Source: Lineus longissimus | Lineage: Eukaryota > Nemertea > Pilidiophora > Heteronemertea > Lineidae | Direction: 5' to 3' | Length of the DNA: 64,000 nt | Assembly: GCF_910592395.1 (NCBI RefSeq) | Contig: NC_088313.1 | Location: forward strand, 17,564,437 to 17,628,436 | In this document: in pieces, positions 35,687 through 47,907 of the stretch | Layout of the letters: every line of letters starts with the position of its first letter | Position numbering within the stretch: position 1 is the first letter of the stretch | Translations under genes and position numbers: made by a program | Notes under the pieces: model-generated | The model's input: only the letters and a program-made list of their open reading frames with translations | Database searches by the model: none | Told to the model about the DNA's origin: nothing

Positions 35687-36099
35687 ATCTTCTTCTTCTT
35701 CTTCTTCTTCTTCTTCAGCGTTCGCTCTGCACTTGGAGGGGTCATTCTCCTAGGAGTAATCCTCCTCCAAGGCGGGATGAGCGTATCCTGCGTGCCACTA
35801 CGGTTAGGCGCCAATTGGGTTTATTGGCCTAGTGGTCCGACTTTGGCGAGAGAGATAGAGTCCACGCAAGCTACTTTGTTTCTCACTTGGTGGGGTCTTA
35901 GCTTGCCCTGGCATAGACACCAGGTACAAGGAACCTCGGTTTTGAGTCTCATTCGAAGGACTGTGAAGAGCCAGGAATTTTAGTTCCTTGAAAGCCACGC
36001 CGGTTCATCCAGACATACGATCCTGGGTTCTCCCCGGGATCGAACCCGGGCCCTATTGCGTGGTGGCCAGCAGTGTAAACCACTACGCCATGAGGCTCC
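35687..36099 (-). mobile_element. tRNA-derived SINE with GAA tail
   Basis: On the minus strand the head starts GGAGCCTCATGGCGTAGTGG. The A box TGGCGTAGTGG is at 36090-36080 and a canonical B box GGTTCGATCCC at 36046-36036, in a perfect 5 bp T stem. The head cannot form an acceptor stem, so it is a SINE and not a tRNA gene. A body of about 300 bp follows, ending GCAGAGCGAACGCTGAAG and running into (GAA)n at 35716-35687. TTGTTTTTTTCATC left of the tail resembles GTTTTCATC at 36150, a possible target-site duplication. The source of the body is not recognised. Confidence 0.85.
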
Positions 36100-36149
36100 T
36101 TGTTTTTTTTTTTTTTTTTTGTTTGTTTTTTTTTTTGTTTTTTTTTTGT
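36100..36149. repeat. T-rich low-complexity tract at the SINE 5' edge
   Basis: Long T runs broken by single G, directly next to the SINE head. On the SINE strand this is an A-rich stretch. It may be an expanded target site or the A tail of an older insertion. Confidence 0.8.
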
Positions 36150-39100
36150 TTTCATCAACTTAAGCGAATTTCAGTTCCACCTCGGCTAAATAAAAATAAT
36201 GTCTTTACCATCCTCTCGAAATTGGATTTTTAAATTCCATCAGTCGAGATAAAGGGCTGCGTCATTTGACGTCAAGGATAACCTGGAAAATAATGATGAA
36301 CAAAATACTAATTGTGTTATCAGGAAGCCCTGGTAAAAATATTAGATTGCACTAGGAGGAATTTATCATACAAATCAAAAACCTGTGAACGCCCGGTTGC
36401 TTGTACACGGACATAAGAAAATATGTAACTGAGCATTCAAATTAATGCTGCTAAAAAGATTTCTACACAGGAAGAGAAATATGGCATCATGACATGTGTC
36501 ACAAATTGTGATGATTTTTTTTTTTATGTTGAAAAAAAAAGTGATGATTTTTTCCAACATCCTTCCAAAATCAGTATCGAAGAATTACTGACTTTGGACA
36601 GGTACGCGTCTCGAATTGTGATGATTTTTTTCAAAATCCGTCCATCAAATTATCTTTGGACATCATTTCTCTATTGTTATTATAATGTATCTTCCCCTGC
36701 TCATCCTGTACCATTACGATGCATTAAGATGACCATTGTCTCGAAGTTTTATGTTTCAGAATCGGGGTCCTACTCAACATCTTGTATTTATGGTGTTTTA
36801 ACTGCACTCCTTCCTCATAGCATGACATGAATGGGTACATTTCGTGACCCAGGGCCATTATTGCAGTTAGGGGAATATGAGAGAAAGTTTAGTACTACTT
36901 CACGCAGATTGGTGTTCCGATATCCGGGAGGGCATGACTAACATATGACTCTCGTACCCAGCCATTTCAGATATTCCCTAACTCTTGACAAACGGTTTGA
37001 TTGTTGCTTCCTCTCAAGAACAAATCGCCCCCCCCCCCCCCAAAAAAAAAGAAAAAAAAAGAAAAACCGAGATCTCGCAAGGGGCACGTGTTTCACCAGG
37101 CTGCAAGACGGTCTAGAAAGGTCAAATCACAACAAAATAAAATCACAGATGCGCTTTGGGAAATTAGGCTGGTCCCAGCAACGGGTCATCCTCATTCTGT
37201 CTCCCTAGCCAGTATTTTCTCTTTTCATACATATTTTTTTAAAGCACGTGGCTCAGCTCTGTTGCACTGCACGAAAACGCTTTGCCATGCGCGATGACGT
37301 CAGTGAAAGGTGTAAGCATACTTGGCTAAAGACCGCCAGAATAAGAAAAGGATCCAAGTCAAGTCGTTAGGTGACATGGTGTTGCTTTTGTCCTGCAAGG
37401 TGGCATTCAGTTTACCTGCTTTTGCAGACTAGCTCGCCAGATACTCTTAGAAAGTCCTCGGAGATGAACGTTGTCTCCGGCAACTAAGGTAATTACCGGT
37501 GAAGCGATGATCATATAAATCTCCACCTGATAACATAGGGCTGATACCACTGCCTACCTGCTAACGTCCGGCAGTGCAGGTCAATTTCCATTCTAGTTGC
37601 TGACGAGGTACCGGGCCAGACGATAAGATGGCCGCGCACCGATAACTCCTGGATCAAGTTAACACCTTCTAATAGCTCTGATGGCCATTTGATGGGCGAA
37701 TGTCTTATTAAAGTACCACAATGCTCTTGGGCTAGATTGTACATCGATTGGCACCCTCCAAGTGATGGGCCGGGACTGCGGGGTCTGTAGTAAGGTTGCT
37801 AAGTATGCAAGCCGCTCTGTGATTCCAGTTGTATCTTCTGATTGAGGAAAGATTGGTCTTTATCGATTATCGGGGAGTCATCATTGCCTCGCGCCGTTTT
37901 TAGGGCACTGCATCGATTTCTCTTTCGATAATCAACGCTTGACCATAGATATGTGTTCGTAATCACTGAATGTGATTATTGGACTGAGCTTTCGATGTGA
38001 TGGACAATAAATGAAATTAGAATTAGGCGTTCGTGGGGTCTGATCGTTGGATCCAACATCTGTGGATAAGCTTACTTCCTTCCAGCTGAATTTATAGCTG
38101 GATAACGAAATGATTCAAGCGAGGTGGCGAACGTCCATTCCATGATGGCGCTTGGGTTACATTTTCTAATGGACCTCTGAAAATGGCTCTCTGTCTTGTT
38201 TATTTGGTCGGATGGCAAAGAAGATTAGAAAATAGACCTATCCTGGAAATCACCAGGTATCAATGTTGACAACTAGTGCTCGTTTTCACTGGCACACAAC
38301 AATATCTGAGCATGCAACACAGTAACTCTTCATAATTGTCCATCCTCGGCTGGATCATCCATCCACAAATTGATTGATTCGAATTTTTCACCGTACTTCG
38401 CAATATTTTACAACTAATTTGATAGAAAAATGGCATTTGGTAGACAGGTATCTATTTTTCCGCTTTTCCCATCCTCTGGAGTCTCCTTTATTAGAATCGG
38501 ATGTGCCCAGTTGTTTTCAGTAACAATTAAGAAAACCTGAAATTATCGAAAGCGCAAGTTGTTTATCGTGAAATAAGCATACAGATTCCTTAAAGAACAC
38601 GTTCAAATGAGATTAACCGTCAAAACAATTTCTTAACTTGACAGAAAAAAAGTTCAGTGCCTTATTTTTGTGCAAAGTTGGTTTTAATCAACTTAAGTCA
38701 GAATAAATTTGGACGAATCGAATCGGAAAATTGTCTGAAACTTTTGTGCGTTTAATCAGCCGGCAGAACATTTTCTGTATCACTTCTTTCAAAACAGAAA
38801 CCATAAATACCTGCTCCTATTTTCAAACTACAGTGTAGTCATGGCTTTTATCAACATTTGCTTGCTCTCCATATCGGATCTGGCGACGAGATATATCGGG
38901 TGGAGAAAAATATTACGCGGCATTATCTCAAAAGTCATTCCATAACACGACTATTTTAACTGAACGTTTTTCTATCATTTATTATAGTTGATGATATTAA
39001 CTGTTTTTGGTGTAACTTATGAGAGAGTGACTTAAGCAATAAGCCACAGAGATTGAAACCGTTTACCAAGCCCAAAAAACAGACAGATTTTCATACATCA

Positions 39101-40241
39101 CATGACCGTGTACATGTGGTCCATGCAAGGCCCCTGCTGACTAAAAGTGGCGAGCCCCCTACACGACGAGGTCTCGATAGTGAAATATGGTTTGTATAAT
39201 GGTTAAAAAGTCCAATACTCAATGCACTCGATCAAATACCTCATCAAGTTTTCTGAAAATGCTGACTGGCCTATTGCCTTTAGATATCATGGATACTGGT
39301 CCACGTGTATGAACGGAATTTAAAGAAACTGAACGAATAATCGTGCCTTAATCGTGCCAGACGGTAACAATTATACCGATAGATTGTTCCAGTAATCTGT
39401 GTGATTGTTAATCGACACTCCTGTCACCGTCACCGCATCTTGTAACACTAAAAGCCTGATGAATCCATACCCATGATTACCAACCTGATTGGTGATGATT
39501 GGAGAATCATCGGGTCTGTCACTCCCATTAGAAATTTGTGACACCAGCTGGATGTAATGGCTTCTCGATTACATGGACCGATGATACCGAGTGAAAATGA
39601 GCAGCAATCACTGGAGACGGGCGTTGAACATGTAATACAATTCCTATTAGTTTGGTCCACAATTTGTCTCGAAATCAAGGATTGTCTGTTGACGGTTAAA
39701 ACTATGTTAAGTTACGATCAGCTGTATAGTACATGCTTACTCCCAGAAATATATTGCTCTGATCTGTGATTTGATAAAGAGCAAACAGAAACAAGGTCAC
39801 TTGTTCTCGTGTTTTCATTCCATCAGCCTCCATATTACTGATGGTTCGAATGTTCCTCCACTGAAATTGTAAGCATGTCTCTAGATGATGCATGGTGTTT
39901 GGATTTACTTTGATAAGACAGCCCCGAAAGATAATCTCCCTCTACGATGATGGACGAGCAAAGGAGATTGCTTTCGCTATTCAGCATTAAGACAGGTCCG
40001 CGAAAACCACACAAAAACTGGCAATACTAAACTATTAGTTAAGAGACAGTTATGAATAGATAGGATCGACTGGCTGGACATGTTTTCATTGTATGCTTGA
40101 TTTGCCGGAATCGTTACCGTCGGTAGGAGACCATTACATCTCCGCACAGACCTACACAGAGCGTTTCGGGAAATCAGAAACTTAAATCTGTTATGGATTT
40201 ATTAGAGACTTTAAAGATATCTTGAGATTACAGAACAGTTT
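36150..40241. other. Intergenic or intronic, no recognised gene
   Basis: A short motif TTGTGATGATTTTTT recurs near 36507, 36539 and 36616. Frames such as minus 37744-37511 and plus 36489-36830 have no domain or splice support. The poly-C/A tract is listed separately. Confidence 0.4.
37028..37067. repeat. Poly-C run followed by A-rich run
   Basis: Fourteen C, then nine A, G, nine A, G and five A. The abrupt change from C to A looks like microsatellite growth or the tail of an old retroposed copy. Confidence 0.85.
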
Positions 40242-40606
40242 TATATCCTCCACACTCTTTTACTTATCAGACTAGTGGAAATTCAAAATCCTCTATAGTC
40301 TTCTACTGATCGGGCTACTGGCGATTCTATACTACATAGTCTTTCTTTTATCGGGCTGCTGGTGATCGTAAACCATAGTCTTCAACTAATCGGGCAGCTG
40401 GTGATTCTATATCCTACACACTCCAGGATAGTCTTCAACTAATCGGGCTTCTGGTGATTCTGGAATCCTCCATAATGTTCTACCAATCAGGCTGCTGACT
40501 CTGTGCTTCCGCTGATTCAATATCCTCCACAGTCTTTCAGTTATCGGACTGCTGGCGATTCTACATCCTCCATAGGCTTTAGCTTATCAGTCCTTCGATG
40601 AGTCTA
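40242..40606. repeat. Minisatellite, 38-57 bp unit, eight copies
   Basis: The consensus is about ATCCTCCATAGTCTTC, AACTAATCGGGCTGCTGG and TGATTCTAT. The core ATCGGGC or a variant recurs at 40266, 40309, 40350, 40389, 40442, 40486, 40543 and 40586. Unit length varies through small insertions. No long frame crosses it. Confidence 0.9.
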
Positions 40607-42589
40607 TAAAATAATACAGCATACTATTTGCCCAATCTATTCAGCTGCGTCCGCTCTTCGCAGAAAACGGCAATGACTCTGTCATGTAAAAATGCAAATA
40701 AAACACCTCCACACTTACCGGTGAAAGAACTCCAATGATTGGAAGGGCCGGCTGGCCGCATCAAGCGTTAGACTACTTTGAATGAATACTCGATGATATT
40801 GCCTCTTCCGGTCTGATGATGGCCTGCCGCTGATTACACATTATTGGGGTGAAAGCCAGAATGAACTGACCAGTGATCCCCGACCACCTGGTGCTCATTC
40901 TCGACTTCACATGACTTCCCTGTCTCTTTATGGGAGACCCGGAAATATTCTTACCCGAGATTATAGAAGCACCTCGTAAGCCCGAGTCACCTCTGACTTG
41001 CCTTTGACTCGACTTGGCTTCCCCAACGGTAAAATGGTGTCATTGCTGTCGCATGTCAGTTACAAGTATCACATCGGTAATGATGTTCAAGCTTAATCTT
41101 AATCTGAATTGCCTAATTTCTAATAGTGATGATATCAACGTAGCTGTAGATCAACTGATCAACCACACCAATTTCCGCCAATCCATCAACCAGCCTTTTT
41201 CCGAGCTCTGGGTCACCGGACGTGCGTAGGCACTGGATGAAGACAAAGACGAACCAAGATAAACTAATATTCAAGCAAGAAGATGGATTGGCTTGAGATA
41301 ACAACTGCTAAAGAAGATTGCAGTTCGCAGTTTCCTTCCCACGATTCCGCGCGACAGCCAAAAAACGCGGTTAATGCAAGGCGATATGGGACCCGGACCG
41401 GAGTTCTCATAGATTGGTTGGCCGAACCAGTGCATGCTAAAGAAGGCAAAAACCCACTTAAGCAGGAGTGCTGTCTAATCTTACCTCACCAAACCATCAA
41501 AGCGTAAAAAGTACAGTGCTGATTGAATAATTCAGAATATTCTTTCGTTTAAGTGCCAAAAGGGAAAGAAATAGAATGTGTGGGCTACAGCTGCTGATGC
41601 AGCCCTGATATGGTGATGATAAAAAAATTGGAAATTTCATCCTTTTTCACAGGATGAGAAAAAACAAACGACACCCACTTTAAACCCGCAAGGTTATGAT
41701 CCTTTCACGAAGCTACTGTATCCAGATGGTCGCCTCTCACAAATGAAGTGCCCCTGCAATATAGCGCCTCATAAGGAAGAGTGACCAACTAATTTCTGCC
41801 TAAATTGACCAAAATGGTCCTCGTGTCGATATGCAGTTATACGTGCATCAGTACTCTACGCATTGGCTTACCAAGGATGAACTGTAAGCCTCAAAGGACC
41901 ACGAAATGATATCAATTCGTGTCCAACCTATTTTAGCAAATGAATCAAATCAATTCAGTGCACAGAAGGTTCAGGAACAGCATTACTATATAAGAGGTTA
42001 GTGGTTATTTCGTTATTGTATGTATTCAAGAACCAATAGATGGATTCCTTCCAGTACCATCGAGGTCACATAAGCTGTTTGCATTTCTTTGCGAGGATCT
42101 CGTAGACAGTGAAACGAGCGACAGTGAAAAGCGTCGTTAAGTAAAGGTAATTTTTACTCAAAGTGAACACAATCCCTAAAGCAGTTTTCTTCGAATGTAT
42201 TACTCCATTAGAGCCAATGCTGATGGCGCCTGGGTATTTTTTCTACCTGAAAAATCAGTACATCAACTGCCATGAAAGGATGCTTTTAAAGGAAGCCATT
42301 ATACAAAATACCGTTGGAATTTCGAGAAGCGAGGAAAGACTCAATTCTCTTGCGAGGTAAAAAAAACCGTGAACGTCTGAGCTTCGTGACAAATAAGAGG
42401 AAAACTTTTAGTGGTTTAGTTCAACTTTGGAAGGGTATTAGTTTTCGAATAGGCACGACATTGGATATTCAACAGTTACAATACGTTTTAGTGAGATCTT
42501 CGTTGCAGTCAAAAATCAGTGTGTTCTTCAGCTTATAAAGTTCGGGTTCATGGGGTTTCAAGATAAAAATCATATTGATAATAATACCA
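40607..42589. other. Intergenic or intronic, no recognised gene
   Basis: Short overlapping frames only, for example plus 41014-41507 in several phases. No repeat recognised. Confidence 0.4.
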
Positions 42590-42716
42590 TCGGACAAAAG
42601 TCAGACAATGTCGGACTTTTTCCTGAAAGGTTGGTTTTTTTCAGACTTTTGTCGGATAAATCAGGAAAACGTTAGAGAAACCGTTAAGAAGTCGGAAAAA
42701 AGCCTCCTAATAGTGA
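42590..42716. mobile_element. MITE-like element, family copy 2 (right half)
   Basis: Contains GGACAAAAGTCAGACAATGT, CCTGAAAGGTTGG, GACTTTTGTCGGATAAATCA, GGAAAACGTTAGAGAAACC and the terminus AGCCTCCTAATAGTG. This equals the reverse complement of the left arm of the other copies. The other half is missing. Confidence 0.8.
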
Positions 42717-45700
42717 TGATAGCACACTGATCGTAAGTCACTCTTGGCTTTCGGAGTGGCTCCTTTATAGATTTGACTTCAGCGAACCTCTATCATGTTG
42801 TTTTCTAAGAAATTTATATCTTCATCACAATCAGTATTGCCTCTCTATTTCTCAGAGCAATATTCTCTTGTCATTTTCCCTCATTGGGGTTTAATCTAAT
42901 GGAATGATATGTCCTTGTCTTGCTGATCAAGGAACATATAAGGAACGCCGAACAGATTCAAAGGCAATCGCGTGGAAGGGGATGATAAGTGCCAATAATA
43001 TACGTATACGTATTATACGTAGGTATAAAGGAAGATTTGCGACAGTTGAGGAGATGATACAACGCCAATGGTAGTTATATTGCGAAGATGCAGAGATGAG
43101 CGTTAATATAAAGGCTTGTGGCCGTAACGTATTGACGTATTTAAGCTCCAACTGTCGTACTCATATCTTCTTGATACCAGAAGATCATTAAGTAACGTGT
43201 TTCCCCTTGGATTTGGTGGCCAGTATATTAAAATCTACAGGATTAGCCAAACAATAAACTTTAATGAATGTCAAAACAAACATGCCAAGCCAGTATTTGA
43301 AGCAATTGCCATTAGCCTGCCAAGCCTGTTGAAATGGGAAAAGTGGCACCTGACCACTTTTCTGTACTAGCTTCCTCAACTTTGTTGATAAATATTTTAC
43401 AATACTTGATCATGATCAATACTGTTACCAGTGTAAAGTGCAGCTAAGAATAGAGCCCTAATCAGGCATGACGACAATCTCATTACTTCTTGGGCGTGTG
43501 CTGTACAAAGTCAAGAGTGCTCAAGAGGATATCTGATAGCAAATATCCCAACATGCTAACATTACCACTGCACATCATCAGCAGTTGGAATTCTGGTCGA
43601 CAGTATTTATCGGAACAAAGATCAATTTACACATTTTGTCTGAAGGACGCATTTCGTAGCTAGGGCAATTTTTCTCTCGCACCTTTTAGTTTGATAATGG
43701 CGGCTCTAAGTAATAGGTTTATAGTGAGCGCAACGAATATTTTCAGCAGATGCAAAAACTGTTTGGAAACTAGCTCTTCAGAAAAGAAACAGCTACGAAT
43801 ATTTGCAGTTGAAAATGAATTTCACTGATCGCTTTTAACACCGCCGATGAAAATATTGTGATATGAGTTCAACTACGGTGCAAATATTGAACAAAAATAT
43901 CATTCAGCGCGCTATCATACCGAACAGATAATCTTGTAATGAAACCAGCGCTGTCAGACATAAAGACCATCACAGTTTCTGTTTTGTGTGCTATATTGAC
44001 ATTATAAAATCCAATCTCGGCTTGAAAAAACTGACGGCAGCTTCATAAAGTTGCTTTGGTTCCATGTCTAGAGGGGTTTCAAAATATAGATACTGAACAA
44101 GTAGCGTTTAGTGGTCGCCATACGAAAATCAGATAAAAAGCACTAGATTTTTTATTTATAGAAGGACAGTCAGAAATTCTTTCAAGCAACTGGATGAGAA
44201 GGTCTAGTCATCATTTTCATTAGAGGGTGGGTCACGGTATCAACTGAATGACCTGACCAGCCCACCGGGACCATTACCAGGAAAGGCACGCAACAAGGCC
44301 CGTTCAAGGACGAAATGACACTTCTGTCAATTGGATGACCAAGATAAAAAATCTGGACCTTTTCTGTGTCGCGCAGCCGCTATCAAATGCACTTTCTATA
44401 ACAGTGTACATAATTTAAAAAAATACGAAGTAATCATTGGACTGATGACTTTTAGTTGACAGCTGTCATGGTTTTGTACCAAATGCCTTGACATTCGTCC
44501 CTCGTTTCTTATACCGCTTTGTAAATAGCTTTCCAAGTCACGGAGGACTTCTCCAACATCATAAACAGCCCGAGGAATGACAATCTTCAACAAAACTCTG
44601 AAGCTCAGCAAATACCATCTGATCGGCAAAGATTAATGCGTTTGCACATTAAAAATTCACCCTCATATTAGCGCAATGCCTTAAATGAAAAATCTTGTGC
44701 GGATGTTTAAAGAGGGTAACCAGGCAACGGGTTTTCACTTTGAACCGCGATGGTGGATCCTTTGATGTTAATGTGTTAATGTATGAGTTTTATACAATAT
44801 AATTATGTTGTATCAGCCTATACCTCCTAATTGTGTTATGACTGAAGAAATGGATAACACAATGTCATTGAGTTATGGTTACTTGTGGCTGTATCACCGT
44901 GTTCGATGCACTTTGTAGTTTGTTGCACAGTCGGGCTAGCAGAGATATCGACATAAAAGAGCCGGTGTATTTTAAATTTATGATCGCGGTTCCCGAATCT
45001 TAGTTCATACCACTATTATAATTGCGATATGTCCGATTCTAAATATGCACTCAGTTCTCATTGACGCTATAAAGATCTTCGGAGGCAAATCAGAGATTGA
45101 CACGCACATTCTTCGATACAGTTACCATTTCGGATATCCAAGCATTGCGGATATTTGCTGCCAATATTACGGCAAACAATTGTAGACGGTGCAAATATGT
45201 CTTTCCTAAACATTGTTGTCATTTATCATGCAACGGGCCATTGACTGGAATTTCGTTCATGCCTGTAAACAAAAATAAAATGAGTTTCTCCCGATCTGAT
45301 TAGCTTAGGGGAATCGTGTTTCTCTTGTTAATTAACTTAGCCATCTGGTCCAAGCTGGTTGTCATGACGACAGTTCAGCAAATAGTGTCCGAGGCTACTA
45401 AAAAGACTTTGGGGCTTGCCGCTGCCAGCAAAATCAACAGGATTTCTTTTTTTGTATACGTCGAGTTTTTCGACCTAGATCCTGACTTCATGCCCCCTTC
45501 GAACATGTAAGGTCGTGAATTTTAGTACTGGCAAAAACTAGCTGCACACCCTACTACTTATCATAAGAAAATACTAGATGCTAGCGCTTATTACTAGATC
45601 TTAACTTTATCTGGGGCATATAAGCCCTCCATCACAGTGCAACCACACAAAAAATTAAAAGTCCAAGTCACAAAATAAATAAAAAATAACGTGTGACGCT

Positions 45701-47558
45701 CCAATTTTTACCACCTTGACAGCACATTGTGCAACCAATCAGCGGTGTTCTGATGTACTGATATATGGTAGAGCAACACGTTTCTGTTTAAAGCATGTCA
45801 CAACTAGAGGGTTAACGAGTGCATACGAAATCCTAGCAATAGTACATCATGTCGATAAGGAAGCAGCACAGTAGCATTTAAGACTTGTATGGTAAATGGA
45901 CCAGTCCGGAGGCAGGAAATTAACATTGACTATTTGTACCATTCTTTAATCAATGCATCTAGTTTATTGTTTGATGCCGTGCCTAATGCTCAGCAATTAT
46001 CCAGGCATATTACAGGTTACCATGCGAGACCAGGAAATCTAGCGGGAGAGTAAGCCGAGTACAGTATCAATTTATTTATTGTACACTGTGTTGTCTTGAT
46101 GGCGATGATAATCTTGAAATTCTTCCAACAAAAACAGAACCAAGGTCCGAAATCGATGCTTGTATCCTACAGGTACAGTATGTAGTCGAGTTCGTCATTA
46201 TCAAAATTCAAAGAAGCATATTAAAGTACCATCACGTGTCCCGGTTTTTATCGTTTCAGATCACCAGATCATACGGGAAGAGGTAAGTTTGTTGATTGCA
46301 TTGACATTATACTGCTTCCTCGAACATCAAGTTTGACCGGAGTGTTCCCCACGCTGAAGCTATGTGATTTGCTCTTATCCACGAATTTATAATATCTGGT
46401 TTGAAAATCGACCCTGCAGTCACTCAAAATTCACGTGTAAACATTAAGCAATTATTGAAATATCATGTTTAATTTTGGCAGCAAAGTACGATTTTCCATA
46501 TTGCTCCTGGTGGATGTTAAATCCTTACACTGTACATGTAGCAGTTCCTTAAATCAGTCTTGAGATTCCCAACTTTCATTATCTGCCTTATAATTTAAAC
46601 AGACACCTATCTCGCTGCGCTTTAATCACAACTCGTGAGGTACAAATATTTGGCATGCAAAGAAAATTATCTACCTCTTCAACACGTGGTTTGAAAGATT
46701 CGGCGCAATAAAGGAATAGATGTAATTTTCGGCCCAGCAGCACCTTGGAAATAATAAGGAGCAGTTAATTTAATGCTAAGAGCAGTAACAGCTTCGCACG
46801 CACCATTCTTCAAGTTCATCTTGAGGGTTCTTGAAGGAATTGTGCATCATTACCGTCATGTCGAGCGCACCTGCCGCTTCCTATAGTGAAGTGCTTTTAA
46901 TGATCTAAATGTTTTAATAAATCATGGTATCGCAATCGCATGATTACGCCCAGTCCTATCATGGAGTGGTTCATCCACGTTTTTATCCACAGCACTGCTG
47001 CATTGCTCTTGAAAGTTAAAGGAGACACGAGGCCTATAATCTTTCGGGATTTAGCAGATTGAAAAAGGGCAAAGAGAGAGGAGCCACTGCAAATGTTGAA
47101 TACGGATGGTGTTCTTGGTCGCTTCATGAAAAGTTCATGTAATGGTATTGACCAATGCAGAATGGTACCTGTCACAGCCGATGATTTTACAGCCTTTTAC
47201 AACGGCAGATACGTCTCTTTTCATCACAGCGCGATCACGCCTGATCCAAGAAGACAGAAAAAAATCCTTGGCGAAATACTAATCCGGGTATTGGTGCCAT
47301 GATCCACTGACAAGTTAATCTTGGCACGTCCGAATGACGACAAAACTCAATTGGGTTGTGACACGTGCGTGAGGACCTCGGGTTAAGATATAATTTCCGA
47401 TGGTTTACGGGCAAGCAACGGTAATGAGCTGGCCAAAGTACCACTTGGAATTTCTGCGGTGTTTTTAATATTCGCCAGGTTTTGTCGATAGAAATTAGGT
47501 GGTGATTCAATACATGTTATAATTTAGTTTATTGTTATGCTATGACATCGGCTGGATG
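42717..47558. other. Intergenic or intronic, no recognised gene
   Basis: No splice-supported frame. A plus frame at 47093-47302 (with PVTADDFTAFYNGRYVSF) and a minus frame at 47175-46897 overlap, so I treat both as unsupported. No repeat recognised. Confidence 0.4.
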
Positions 47559-47907
47559 CACTAGTAGGATGGTTTTCCGACTTCTTAACGGTTTCTCCAA
47601 CTTTTTCATGATTTATCCAAAAGTCCGACATTGTCCGACTTTTAGCTGAAACCAGTGAAAGGTCGGATTTCTAGAAAACCGGTGAAAAATACCAGGGCTT
47701 CTCAAAATACGACAATAAGATAAAAATTGTTGAATGCGACTAATGAGGTGTGAGCCAAATACTCAGAGTGACGCTAGATGTAAATACTAATTAGCTCACT
47801 CAATTAGATCGCTAATGAGTGTTTGGCTCACAGCTCATTACCTCAAATCAATAGGTTTTTAGAAATCCCACCTTTCTGAATAAAGTCGGAACAGCCTCCT
47901 ACTAGTG
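47559..47907. mobile_element. MITE-like element, full-length copy 3 (349 bp)
   Basis: Both termini are present: CACTAGTAGGATGG at the left and CCTCCTACTAGTG at the right. The left arm carries TTCCGACTTCTTAACGGTTT and CCGACATTGTCCGAC. The inner palindrome is AATGAGGTGTGAGCCAAATA against GAGTGTTTGGCTCACAGCTC. The flanks (GGATG and ACAAC) show no clear target-site duplication. The CACTA-like ends could suggest the CACTA superfamily, but this is not established. No frame is encoded. Confidence 0.85.

Noticed and set aside
36010-36099. Apparent tRNA gene on the minus strand
   Set aside because: A and B boxes are excellent but the 5' and 3' ends cannot form an acceptor stem, and the sequence continues into a body and a GAA tail, so it is a SINE.
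47559-47907. Assignment of the MITE family to the CACTA superfamily from its CACTAGTAGG end
   Set aside because: No matching short target-site duplication is visible and only one copy has both ends, so the class is left open.
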